A DNA stretch of 64,000 nt, taken from positions 23,746,001 to 23,810,000 of the forward strand of contig OU452201.1 in NCBI GenBank assembly GCA_911728435.2, written 5' to 3'. Numbering within the stretch: position 1 is the stretch's first letter; each line of letters begins with the position of its first letter. The translations under genes were made by a program, and so were the position numbers. The DNA is from Apoderus coryli. Taxonomy: Eukaryota > Arthropoda > Insecta > Coleoptera > Attelabidae. Under the pieces are notes generated by a model. It was not told the origin of the DNA and made no database searches. It saw nothing but the letters and a program-made list of their open reading frames with translations. This document shows positions 1-11,637 of the stretch, piece after piece.

Positions 1-1549
1 ATATCTTGAAACGTTGACATCCTGTATCTTAGAAACAAACCTTCCACTGATATAATATGTCTGTCTGTCTTTATTTTAATGAACTTTTTATATTATTTAC
101 AAATCATAATGAAATCTTTTCACAAAACATTAAATTAATTTCTAAGATGAACATTCTACTATTATAGCAAGTCTCTTCAGTTTAATTAGATTACAAGTTT
201 AATGTATAATTAAATTCCTTAGTTTCTTAAATTTTTCAGAGGGTGAATGTATATAATATGTTTTAACCATACTGTAACGGAGGATCTATGCAACAACGGC
301 ACTGATGATGAGTATTTTTGTAAAGCAGACGTCGTTTTATGTATCAGAATAATAATCTGTCCTCTCTAAGATCTAAGATCTAAAATTCAATAGAGACAAA
401 GCTATAAAGTATTGCAAATAGAGGTTTGAGATAAACCAAACACACCCAAATTAACAACCTAACCATTTCAGTTCGAAATATCCCTAAAAAGTGTGGAAAA
501 ATTTTTAGAATGAATAGTATACCAGTCTCCAGGGGTCCACGGAATAAATTTTTCGTGACGTCGTGATTCTACATGGAGAAATAGACACTAGAGTTCGACA
601 TGTAGAAAGCGTCAGAACACAGACTTCGACATCAGGTGTTCTACCAATTAAAATACCAAATAGTGGAAATATCAGCAGATCCTTGCAAAACCAGATGATC
701 TTGTCACGTAATACATTCACCGCTCAAAACTTTCTCATCCTTACGGTGGCTGGTAGCTCCGTCTTGACCAACTTTCTTTTTATACGGAGGTGCCTTTCAC
801 GACAAAACTGTCTAAGATAAATGGCCGTTAGTGTTTAAGTACTTTAACAGTTAGCATGTTCCCTATAGTTCCTGATACCATTGCGTGCTGACACAGGCCA
901 TACCTGCACATACTCACCATGCAGCGACTTCAAGATGAGAACAGCTGACTGCCTCGAAACAAAGGTAAAACTTGTAAGTAGTAAAACAGACCAAATAGAA
1001 CTTACTTTCAATAACAATTAAAAACTCAGGTTTGCGTATCTTCCTCCGATCAAATGTTGTTGAAGTTGAATTCGGTACAGAAATCCACATACGTCTTTAT
1101 ATCCAAAACTATTGTTTTGAAATTGTTCTTATCCAATTTCAAGCGATTTCCGTACGAGCAAAAATAATTGCCAAATTGAAGTATTCAATAATTGGACCAT
1201 TACTTCTTTAGAGCCATTTTCGACTCCAACTTTGAAGCACAGTTCTTGTTGTTGTTTGCGTTACTAGGAAAGAATGATGATGCAAAAGCACGCCTATGAA
1301 CCCGGGAAATCCAGTATTGTTGTTTATTGTTTTGCATACCATACTAATATTTATTAAATTTCAATACTGTTATTCGGATTCTACAAGTGATTTAAAAATC
1401 TAGATTGAAAATTCTTCTTACGTTTTCCGTAACTATTTTTCACTCCAGCATTTCGTATTTAATTACATTTGCAATATTTTGAGAAAATCTGTAATATCGC
1501 GAGAGGAAAGATATTTTGCATTACCATAACTACTTCATTGTCGTTACAA
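1..1549. other. AT-rich noncoding stretch
   Basis: No reading frame here has recognisable protein motifs. The only structured piece seen is a decayed hammerhead-like motif near position 300, listed separately. The longest frames (about 70-85 codons near 505-820) overlap on opposite strands and look like chance. Confidence 0.5.
298..334 (+). other. Decayed hammerhead-ribozyme-like motif
   Basis: A CTGATGA box follows GGCA, as in the better preserved motifs at 35461 and 56043, and is followed shortly by a GCAGACGTCGTTTTA segment like the TAGACGTTGTTTTA segment downstream of those motifs. The second core box (GAAA) is not clearly present, so no active fold is claimed. It is best read as an old copy of the same Penelope-like or retrozyme-like repeat end. 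Confidence 0.25.
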
Positions 1550-1550
1550 T

Positions 1551-1890
1551 TTTATTACTTTCCCGCATAGAGAAAGTATTGGGAACGCGCTAAAAAAATT
1601 TGTTTGAGTGTCTGTATGTATTCTACCACGATAGCGCCCAAACTCTTAAACCAATTGAGCTAAATTTTGGCATATGAATTTAGGCCAGTCCTAGGATGAA
1701 GCCATTGGATTTTTGTTGAAATCGCTTAAGCCCTGTGATAGGGGTGGACACAACCACTAAATTTTCATATTCCAGTAGGGGTCGAGTGATACATCATTTT
1801 AAAGAATGTTTTATCTGCTTTACATCGATAGGCCACTTTTGATATTTGCCCTCATAATTCTCAAGAAAATAGCGTTTAAAATGTCATCAG
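1551..1890 (+). repeat. Dispersed repeat, copy 1 (AAAGTATTG..CGCGCTAAA end)
   Basis: Begins with TTACTTTCCCGCATAGAGAA, then AAGTATTGGGAACGCGC and a long AT-rich body. The same end and body occur in the opposite orientation at 9215-9486, where the short conceptual peptides of the two copies even align (a stretch like FYLLYIDRPLLIF against FYLIYSNRSLLIF). No transposase is visible inside. It is a dispersed repeat or a nonautonomous DNA transposon; its class cannot be set from this window. Confidence 0.5.
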
Positions 1891-2037
1891 TTAAATTGGA
1901 ACGTATATATTATATAACAAATAAAATACGCTATTTAGTATTATGTCTCCGTTGGGTCATTGGTTCGTTGTTTCAAAATGTCAATACTATCAGGTTGTGT
2001 AGCGTAAACGTTAGATTTCAAGCACCCCCAAAATAAT

Positions 2038-2600
2038 CTAATGTTGTAAGCTCTGGTGATCGAGCTGGCCATTCTATCGAACCTCGTCTTCCATCCATCT
2101 ACCACGATATCCTTCATCTAAGTAACGTCTTGCTGCGCCATAATAGTGTGCAGGAGCACCATCTTGTTATATAACGTTATATCCAAGTTGCCAAATTCAT
2201 CTGGATTATTTTCCAGAATTTCAATAATGAAAGGCTCAATTAAGTATCCAAATACAATTCACTGGTTAAGTTAGCATTGAGAAAAATAGGCCCAAATATG
2301 TGGTTTCCCAAAATAACTGCCCAGCATTTACTTGTTCTGGAATTTGTGTATGCTTTCCACGAAACGTGTGAGGATTTGTATCACTCCAATATCTCACATT
2401 TTGTGTGTTGACATTTCACAGTACTTTCGCATATTGTTTCTATGTAGTCTGGTTGTTGGTTAATTCCGTATTTTCACAAAATTCTAATCTTCGGTTGGGG
2501 TACCATCTGAAAGTTGATGTACCATTTTTAATTTGTAGGGATGAAACCTTTCAAACGAGATATCACTTGCCATAAGGTCCCATTTAATAATGTTGCGCAC
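2038..2600 (-). pseudogene. Mariner-like (IS630/Tc1 superfamily) transposase relic
   Basis: Read on the minus strand, this segment gives the central and C-terminal part of a DDE transposase. From upstream to downstream there is a PYKLKMVHQLSDG-like block, then QDGAPAHYYG (second catalytic aspartate), then RGRWM, and after a one-base frame change RRGSIEWPARSPELT with the third catalytic region. The order and motifs match the intact transposase at 36791-37903, but the copy is diverged, frameshifted and truncated at both ends. The first catalytic block (SDE) is not clear. It cannot encode an active enzyme. Confidence 0.7.
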
Positions 2601-4283
2601 AGTGACGATTATGTCACCTGTTATGACTAGTTAACAAGCCTATATTTGTTTATTTTCATTTTCCGAATTTCATTACTTTAAATATAACCGTTCAAAAAAT
2701 ACGAGGGGGAGGGGACTTTGCAGTGGATATTTCGAGTTCCCGGTACTTATTGTTCTTATAACCATTGGTGTAGAAGAAGCATTTTTAAGGGATTGATATA
2801 AAAAAAATGTATTTCCTAAATGAAAATGCGTGCGTTAGTTATGGTGGGATGCCAAAAACATAATTTTAAATAAATAATTATATTTACTAAATGAAAAGAT
2901 GTACGTTAACAAAGTATGTAGAATAGAATTAGCATTTATTTCCAAAAAAACAATAATGTGACAGGAAAATTTGCAGAAATCAAAACTATACAAAAATATC
3001 AGTAGATAAACAATATATCTAACAGGACAGAATTGAGTGAGACAATACGAAGTTTTCTATAAAAGAAATTTAAATTTACGCTGTCTCTCTTCCTATATTT
3101 ACACTCTCGCTATTTAATGATTTTTTGGGTGTGTTTATTTTCTATAATTTGTGATGGTCATAACATGGCTATTAATTTTTAGCTGAATGGGTTTTATTTA
3201 ACGCTTAGGTATAAAATGAGGAAGATACCTATGAAAGGTTTTCTTGTATACCGATTGTCAATACCTAACAACTGTATCAAAAATGTCAAAATTATTTATC
3301 AAAAACCTTAGAAAACAATAGGCCTATCCTTTTTACTTAAGATCGGCAGGTATCGAAACCATCGCCCAGACGACGCGATGGCTTAATACGTTTTTTCACA
3401 ATATTTAAAATTAGTTGAAGATTATTTTAACAATAAGAGTCGTTCAAATAATCCAGGGACACACTGCATAGAACCCAAAAAAATATGGGAGTCTACAATA
3501 GTACAAATAGTTTTCCAAAAATCCGCGCTAAGTTACCAGAAAAAAGTTTTTGAATTTAATTTTTTCTCATATCAAAATTCCATAAGAAAAGCCAACCCTG
3601 GTTTCACGAGTTAGTATGTATCTACGTAATAGCAAACCATCTAGGCTATGATACTTAATAAATTTACAATATATTCTACCAGAAATTAAAAATATTTTAA
3701 TAAAAACTGAAAAATTGCTATTAAATATTTCATGACATTCACATATTGCTACTGCCTACTACTATGTTCATACATAGACCGGTTCATTTTATATAAGGAA
3801 GAGAAGAGCTTTCTTATTATTAATATTTTACCAAGCAATTTTCCGTAACTTACTTCTAAGACGTACTTTCCGTTAAAAGAAATTTAAGTACGACAAAATA
3901 ATCCGACAATATTACGAAAAATATACTTGTTTATTAGTATACTTTACTTAGTTTAGAAGTTCCATAACAAGCTATTACGTGTTTACAATTAAGTAAAATT
4001 TAAAACATGGTTTATTATTGATGCCTATAGACATGATATTAATTACTTCGTTCGAATGAAAGTATTCATGTGAATCGCGAATACCGGGAGAGTTTTTTAC
4101 AGCTAACATCAAAGTCCACGAAATGATTTTCAATAATAAAAAGTGTCTGTTGGATTGTTTATGAGAGGATAACGTAACTTTTCTTAAGAGTTCCCCACAT
4201 ATAAATATAGAGTTCTTTGTTTAGGAAGGGGAAACACTTTTAATAATTTATGGTTATACAAAATTTAAAAATGCAACAAAATA
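2601..4283. other. AT-rich noncoding stretch
   Basis: Long runs of A and T with no reading frame carrying recognisable motifs and no clear long repeat structure. Nothing beyond low-complexity sequence could be supported by eye. Confidence 0.45.
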
Positions 4284-4356
4284 TTGTAACACTTTCCAAT
4301 TTTTCTACAAACGATGTAGTTGGTCCCGCACGTGTTACAAACTATACTTTTTCTAT
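4284..4356 (-). repeat. Hairpin repeat with constant end, decayed copy
   Basis: TTGTAACAC at 4284-4292 is the inverse complement of GTGTTACAA at 4332-4340, with further pairing inside (CCAA/TTGG and CTACA/TGTAG). The right end carries ACTATACTTTTTCTAT, the same end as the hairpins at 19741, 25832 and 54801. The left constant end (ATAGTATATT in other copies) is decayed. See the matching finding. Confidence 0.5.
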
Positions 4357-5785
4357 CTGAAATTGGAATTCCATGGACAGTTTTTATAGGTATATTTTAC
4401 GAACCTATACCAATGTCTGCTTTAAATTAAAAAAATAAAATAAGTACCTATATGTTTATATAAAACAAACATTTTCAATTAAGTGTCACAACGACAGTAT
4501 CATCAGCGAATTTTGTAATCACGCTTATTCGAGAAAAATTCAAACTTTTTAAAAGTTAAAAAACTTCATGCAAGTTTGGCTGGAATACCGATCGCTCTTT
4601 TTAGATTTTTAAAGTTTTTACCCATATTTTATTTATACCAAAAAAAAATAAAAGAAGCGAAATATTCTGGAAACATTTTCCGTGATCCTCCTAATAACCC
4701 ATTAAGGGGTTCTATTGATGTTTTAAGACATAAAATTTTTATTTTTAAATGGGACACTCTGTATATTATTGTAAGTCACGTTCTCCTTATTTCACACTGC
4801 TATAATAAAAATAACACTAAACTAAAATTAACATTAAACTAAGAGATAACCTTAGAATGTTTTGTCTATCTGTGCTAAATAGTCTAAGGAGATAACCATC
4901 TTTTATATTTTTGTTAATAATTTAATTTTAGAATACTAGAAGCCATAGAAACTGGACAACTTTTTATTTGTAGATAAGCTAACGATAAGTTAAACCGGAT
5001 AATTCGAACAAATTATCTATTATTTATAATAAAATTGAACAGACAAACAGTAAGTACCTAGGTAACAGCGTTGACTATAAACGTGTATAATGTTGGCAAA
5101 GATGAATGTACACAAATTAATCTTTGATGTTGGGTACGCTAATGTATACATTTATGTAGTAACAAATAACAAACAAAAAAATCTCTCAACAAATTCTTAA
5201 TAAACAAAGTGGTGAATTCCAGTTTTCCAGCAGGTCTCTTATTTCATATATATATATTTCACTCAGTCACCTCTGCCATTCCGCCAAAAAAATAATAATT
5301 TACGCACTGAAATTTTACATTTAACCCCTTTATTTAACCAAAGACTACAGAATAATTATTCAGCATTTTCTAATATTTACAATAACTACACAACTAATAA
5401 TGTACACATAGCTGTGATAATTATATACGAATATACTTTGTAAATCCTTGTTAGGATTTATTTCCGATATTAATGTTTGGATTTTATATTTGATGACTTA
5501 AAGAGAATAAGCGGCAGAGCTGAAAGATAACCCTATAGAAGCAAGACTAACCACCAACAGCTCGGTCAGGAGTAAGGTGAGGGTTCCGCCACTGGTTTAT
5601 GGGCGGTCAAAACAAGAAATCAACGTTCTTGTGTTCACCATTCAACTACCGCTCAATAAATAAAACACTATATTTTTTTACCCAATTACTAACTATACAT
5701 CTAAAGCTAAAGTAGCACAAAAAAAATTAAAAGTTAAAGTTTATTAAATTGTCACTCAAGTTAAAATGGTCAAAGAGTATTTAAT
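4357..5785. other. AT-rich noncoding stretch
   Basis: No supported gene. A tiny minus-strand match to a reverse transcriptase active-site block (ITKFADDTVVVTL, about 4475-4520) is the only protein-like trace, and it has no supporting flanking homology. The 88-codon frame at 4576-4842 has no recognisable motif. Confidence 0.4.
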
Positions 5786-5970
5786 GTGAGTGGTAATCGG
5801 CGTGAATTTGGGTGTGGAATGTCCTGGGTTCGATCCCTGCGTTTTTATTATTTTTTATTTCTAATTTTTCACTAAAGTAGTTGGGTAGCTAGTTGGGTTA
5901 GTTTACTATTTTTGCTTTTTTTGTATCTCATTTTTGCATAAAGTAGTTGGGTTAGTTTAGAATGTTATTA
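5786..5970 (+). repeat. tRNA-headed SINE-like repeat, copy 1
   Basis: An exact RNA polymerase III box B (GGTTCGATCCC, 5827-5837) lies about 35 bases after a box A-like GTGGTAATCGG. The body then runs TTTTTTATTTCTAATTTTT and GTTGGGTTAGTTTA. A second copy with the same order of parts lies on the minus strand at 9060-9210. The head does not fold as a complete tRNA, so this is a tRNA-derived SINE rather than a tRNA gene. Confidence 0.5.
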
Positions 5971-6196
5971 TTATTTTTAGAATAATATAAAAAATAGTGT
6001 ATTTATTAGATTTGAAATCTTTCATGAAAACATTTCGTTGTTCTGTCAAAATATCTCAAAAAATCCTAATTACAAAATAGTCATTAAGTAACATATGAAA
6101 TGCAAAAGTGTAACTGTATGTTGTCAGTGGAAAATACAATCGAATAAAGTTAATAATCTGAGACCGCTGTATGATTTTGTCCACAATTTTGTAATA

Positions 6197-6280
6197 TTAT
6201 TACGGAATATACAATATTCTGTCACAGTTATTGACATCAAAACACCACCTATTCTAAAACAAGTTGTCGGAAAAATTTGA
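6197..6280 (+). repeat. Dispersed repeat, copy A (partner at 55371)
   Basis: ATTACGGAATATACAATATT is followed by a spaced ACAGTTATTGACATCA and TATTCTAAAACA blocks. The same order is found at 55371-55447. The first part is an imperfect palindrome. The right end (CTAAAACAAGTTGTCGGAAA) resembles the constant end of the hairpin family at 25832, so it may be a diverged member. Confidence 0.45.
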
Positions 6281-9059
6281 TTTCGCATGGAATTACATTA
6301 CCTAGTTAGAAGATTTAATTACGAGAGTTTGTCTGTCAAACACTATACGCTCTCGAACAGTGAATTTTTGGTCATTCGGCATTATTAGATCTAATAAATG
6401 TTGATTTTCTCTAAAAAGTTATAATATTATTTAAAAAAATTTTCAAATAGTTTTTCTGAAATAATCCATAACGAAGAGGAGCAGGAGATATCCATAAAAC
6501 AAACCCGTCTGCAGCACAAACTAACAAAGCAAATTTTGTGGAGCAGACGTGTTTAGTTCTAAATTAAAATTATTGTAGGTAAAATTGCATAAGTTACACA
6601 TACACTACTATTAGGGTTATATTTTACATAAAATTATTAGGACAAGAATTTATTATTATATAAAAAATTCATATTATATTATAATATGTTTGCTGTTTGT
6701 ATTAAAAAAAATGTTGTCTAAATTTCAAAAATCTATTAATACTCAAATCGGTTTAATAGACGTGTTGCCTAAATCACACTGTGTAGTTTTATGACCAGTG
6801 TAAGCATTTATGTATTAACACAGAAATAAATAAATAAATAATGTAAAGTTTATTGTAATCTAATGTGTATTATATGCTTTATCTCGCCCTGTAAACTACT
6901 CTTCTATAAAAAACATAGCATCATCACTAACATTTCTATTTTGTCAAATTAATGCTAATTGTAGCTACCGGTTATCAATTTTAATTAGTGTAACAATTAC
7001 TATCGTTTCCGTTAATTAAGAAAATTACATCTCCCATTATGGCTGAGTGCGTCGGCTATATTTGTAAACACAATATTTCAGGGACGCATCCCGAACAGGT
7101 TTTGAGTGAGCTAATATTTGGTATAATTAGAAAACAATCACAAATTCTTTATAATATGTTAAAAGCACTAAATAGCTTCAAGTATGTTAACATAATTAGG
7201 CAAATTGACATGAAAGTTATAGAATAGACCTCAGAGTTTTTTTTTTATTTCCCAGGAAAGAAAGGCAAGTTAGCAAAACAACCTTTCTGAAAATTAAAAA
7301 ATTAGAAAGCTTAGCCTACACGATGATGATTAATTTTGCAATTAACTATAATAAAACGCACTTCTCTTATTCCCTCTAATCTTGTACGAAAATATGCCAG
7401 GTGTCTTAACATACATTTATATAGTCAGAACAGGGAAACGTTTACTTTTGTTGAGGCTTCATTGAAGGGAAACATTTCTAAAATAGTTCCCAAATCGTAA
7501 CTTTTTTCATTAAAGTAAATTTAGTAGAAAAAAAAAAACAGATTTGTTTTGTACTCTCATGGAATCTACTCGCTTAAACAAGATACCAACTTACAATGCT
7601 TTGCTGCCAGAATGTCTTTCAAATTATCTCTATCCTACACCTAGTGCTTATTATTCGCGCTATAGCTTAATTAAACTGAAACCTATTTACACTCGACACA
7701 CCCCCAGATGTTGAATTAAATATAATCTTAATTTGCCCAAGTTTATTTTATTTTACCTTTGCTAAAATAATTTCGTTGAAAAAAAGCCATATTATTCAAT
7801 TCATTCAAATTCCGGCAACAATAAAGAAAAGATGAGAAATACGCGGATGCCACACTTTATTTGAACATTTTCACCATAAACATCTTCCAGCATAGTTTCG
7901 TCAACAAATCCACATAATACGCAATATATTTACACAGGGAACATGATTAGATACATCATTTTCCAACAAATTTAATTTACTCAACTACCAAAATAATATA
8001 ACAAATATTAGAACATTATTATATCTAAAATATTATACACAGGGTGATCACAGTTCATTTTCGAATGTGTTATTGGTTGTGCACATTTAACATTTTTTTC
8101 AGATTGCAATTGAATAATCAATCAAGAATACATTAGGGTGACAATATATAGTTCCTAGAGGTTATCTACATGATAACTCAAAACATTTCCCACTCATTTA
8201 TTAATGCCCTTATTAAATTTATCGATGTAGAAAGTAAAAAATTGATTTCTTTGATATTTTTTAGAGTTTGATTATATACAGAAAGGTTTTTTTAAGTTTT
8301 GTAGTTATACAATTTAGATACAAGGGAACTCAAAAACCTTTTAATTTATTTTTTTTAATTTTTGGGCACGGCAAAACCTAATTAATAGTGAAACTTTTGA
8401 ATTTTCTTAGTTTGTTACAATGGTCTCAAAAATTTTATTTATATACAGGGTGTCTCAAATGTAATATTATATTTATTTGATTAGGTTTTCAACCCATATC
8501 TTCAGTTCTTTTTATATATAATCGTCAATGAGTTTTGTCATAGATAAGACTACCACTACACAACTGGGAAATTGCTAAAGGGATTTCTTGTAAGATAATA
8601 AAAGCTTTAACCGATAGTATAGGTAAAGTGTCGCAAGAAGTACGTGTGTTTCTTCGGAAAACGGAAATATCTGATAAAATATAATCCGGAAACGTATAAA
8701 AAGTTAAAAAATAATTAAAAGTATTTTTTAGTAGATCGGGACATTTTCGTAATTTTAGTATTTTATCATTTTACTTCAATATTCTGTATACATACATTTT
8801 GTTGTTCATATTATTTGTTAGGCCATTTTGAAGTGTAACGTTATTGTGGTGTTTATGTATATGTTATTTTAATGACTAAATAAAGTAATTAGTTGACTGA
8901 TTCGAAACGAAATGAAACGTTGACTATATTTAGTCCAATACCGACAATTTCTGTTACCCGTTAAATTACTTCCTTGGACACCACTCAGTACATGATATAG
9001 TCTAAATTATATGAGTTTGGTAACGAAACAAAATTTAAATAATAATTACCATTATTATA
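6281..9059. other. AT-rich noncoding stretch with weak repeat traces
   Basis: No supported gene. At 6490-6560 there is an inverted CGTCTGC ... GCAGACG pair with a GTGGAGCAGACG segment like those next to the hammerhead-like motifs. A short (AAAT)n run lies at 6825-6843, and TATACAGGGTG-type mariner end fragments lie near 8040 and 8447. The frame at 7039-7227 has no motif. Confidence 0.4.
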
Positions 9060-9210
9060 ATTTGTATTATTTTTATTATTCCAAATAAACTAACCTAACA
9101 AACTAATTGCTTTAAAAAAATAGAAATAAAAAATATTGCCAGCGCTGGGATTTAAACCCAGGATTTTCCGCATGTAAAGTCTGTACTTTGCCTATAACAA
9201 CTACCTAACT
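9060..9210 (-). repeat. tRNA-headed SINE-like repeat, copy 2
   Basis: On the minus strand a tRNA-like head with a box B variant (GGTTTAAATCCC) is followed by TTTTTTATTTCTATTTTTT and GTTAGGTTAGTTTA. These are the same parts in the same order as at 5786-5970. The head retains an arm-like pairing (CTGGG..CCCAG) around box B. Confidence 0.5.
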
Positions 9211-9214
9211 GATG

Positions 9215-9486
9215 AAATTTAAACCGCAACTTTCTCGAGAATCATGGAGTTAAATATTAAAAGTGACCTATTACTGTAAATCAGATAAAAAAATCTTTCA
9301 AATGATTTACTTACTACACTTCGTGGAAGAATATATACAGAGAGACACACCCAGACACCCAGACAGACAGACTTCCATCTGAAAAGGGTTTTAATCGTCT
9401 CAGGGAACCTCAAAATGCTTAGGTACATCCGTCTTTATCTCAATTTTTCTTTAGCGCGTTCACAATACTTTCCCTGTGCGAGAAAG
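9215..9486 (-). repeat. Dispersed repeat, copy 2 (AAAGTATTG..CGCGCTAAA end)
   Basis: This is the minus-strand counterpart of the repeat at 1551-1890. The end reads TTTACTTTCTCGCACAGGGA followed by AAGTATTGTGAACGCGC. The interior contains a short GACAGACAGACTT-type pyrimidine/purine microsatellite. No protein motif is present. Confidence 0.5.
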
Positions 9487-9596
9487 TAAAATTAAAGTAA
9501 CTAGTATAACTTTTGCTTTTTTGCATACAATTTAGCTTGCCATATTTTAAATCGAATTTAAAGAAATCTATGCACCTACTTGAAAAAATGAATATT

Positions 9597-9650
9597 TGTC
9601 TTTATCTCAATTTTTTTAGCGCGTTCACAATACTTTCCCTGGCTAGGAAA
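9597..9650 (-). repeat. Partial third copy of the same repeat end
   Basis: GTCTTTATCTCAATTTTT plus TTAGCGCGTTCACAATACTT is repeated here, about 165 bases after the same string at 9431-9475. Only the end of the repeat is present, so this is a local duplication or a truncated insertion. Confidence 0.5.
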
Positions 9651-11637
9651 AAATATTTATAGTTATTGTGGAATATTGGCAACATTTTGATATTGAATAT
9701 ATGCATAATCCGTCCTTGGACCACCAATTTACTAATGTGATGCCGCACCTTCGCACATATAGACATAAACCTTGAATGAATAAATAAATATGAATGAATG
9801 AATATAGATAGCTAACAGTTTAGTCCTTTTCTCGCGTTTTATTTGGACGGCATGAATTTACAATACTTGAGTAATCACAATGGAAGGCAGCATTTTTTTC
9901 TGGTTTGCTTTAAAATAATTTGAATTTTTTATGCAATTTAATAATAACAATAAACACACGTTATTGGTATCACTTCTTGACATTCTCTTTGAAAAGCTGA
10001 TCAATATTATATTATACAGCTCTTCTAACATTATATTTACTCGCAAAAAAGTTAACGCTTGTCGATTGCTGAATTTGAATATCAGCGCGGTTAATATATA
10101 GGGTGCTGTATTTAAAATAACCAGCGAGTCATCTACTTCCGGTATAATCAAAAACTTCACACTGTTATACATGTTTGGCCACACAACCTTACTATTTCAT
10201 AACTTTCGAATTGTACTTTTTCCAATTCTAACGTCTATATCAGACAGAGACACTATAATAATTTTTGTGAGGAGTTAAAATAAAAGATATCTAAATATCG
10301 TTTTACAAACTAATTAAAAAAAAACCGTGCATGGACTGCAATTACTACACTCAACAACAAAAGTATGATTCATTTATTTAGGTATATAACAAAAATGATC
10401 ATTGTTTCAAATGTTTTCAAAATAAATCTATCCCTAGGAGGTAAAAGTGGCTGGAAACGCTACTGTGTCAATACGTCAATATCATCTTGTTATTACTAAT
10501 ATTATATTTACTTTGAGTTTAATTGGTATGATTTTGAGAACTATTATAGGTACTCATTCAATATAGAATAGCTCTGATTAGTGAAATTTTATAATCATTT
10601 AGATAATGGGATCCAATTAATTTGTGTTGCTTTTTTATGAAAATAATTCTAAATATTGCCTGTAGATAGGGTTTCGTGTACTGTTGTACATGAAAAGAAA
10701 AATAGTATGACTATTCAAAATAAGTGTCGAATTTATTTTGAGGGAATGTTCCAGATAGACCCTTACCAGATGCGTATGATCGGCAAATTCCTCGCCAGAG
10801 AACTTTGCTGGCGTACAAACTAAAAACCTAGTAAGTCAAGTTACTTGGAAACTGAGATTTGGGCACCAATGGACTTATATATATATACCTTGTAGTATTT
10901 TTTACACTTTGCTAGCATTAAAACATCATACTTTAAATTAAGTTGCTTTTTGATGGATTTACACATTTCAGTTCTAAAAAGGATGATTTACAAACCTAAA
11001 ATAAATGAAGTCAAATTTAGAAATAAAAAATCAAGCAAAACAGATGGCTTATATTGAAGTGTTATTTATTTGCAATTCAAAAACCAAGTACTCTACTTAC
11101 TGTGGAATGTATTATCTTTGCTTTGAATTTTGCCTCCAAATTTGTGAATCACGTGATTGTGGTGGTGGTTAGTATGGACCCAGATAAACAGGCCAGATGA
11201 GACACTGGGAAAAGTTGGCGGTCATTATTATTTTAGTTTTTATAGTGTTTGCCAAAAGTATGAATACATGCTTGCAAAATTATTACTTATTATTAGTGAT
11301 TAAAAAAAGTTTCAAGTAAATAAGACAATACTAAATGGTATTAAATTCGTGAAAATTTCAATATTAGTTAAAAGCAAGTAAATATATGTTTTAGTAATTT
11401 TTTTATAATTTCTTCTTTAGTAAACCCAAATATTTCACACTTCTGCCGGACCATTTAACTATTTGAAACAGCTGGTATTGTTTAGAAAATTTTTGAGGTT
11501 ATGTAAAAATATGTTTATATTCTTAAATTAAAGTGATAATCTGGTTATTTAATATTTTTATATTCAAATTAACGTTGCTATTTTATTATTAGAATTTATT
11601 ATTAATAGTTTATTAATTTTGTACTTTAAATCATACA
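9651..11637. other. AT-rich noncoding stretch
   Basis: No supported gene. An (AATG/AAAT)-rich tail at 9775-9805 resembles the 3' end of a decayed retrotransposon but no coding part is attached. The 108-codon minus-strand frame at 9858-10184 has no recognisable motif. Confidence 0.4.

Noticed and set aside
4475..4520. Minus-strand ITKFADDTVVVTL, like a reverse transcriptase active site
   Set aside because: Only about 17 codons fit, and neither side shows other reverse transcriptase blocks. Kept as a trace, not a gene.
4576..4842. 88-codon plus-strand frame
   Set aside because: Hydrophobic and lysine-rich composition as expected from translated AT-rich DNA; no motif.
5827..5837. Intact tRNA gene
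   Set aside because: Box B is perfect, but acceptor, D and anticodon arms do not fold and a SINE-like tail follows.
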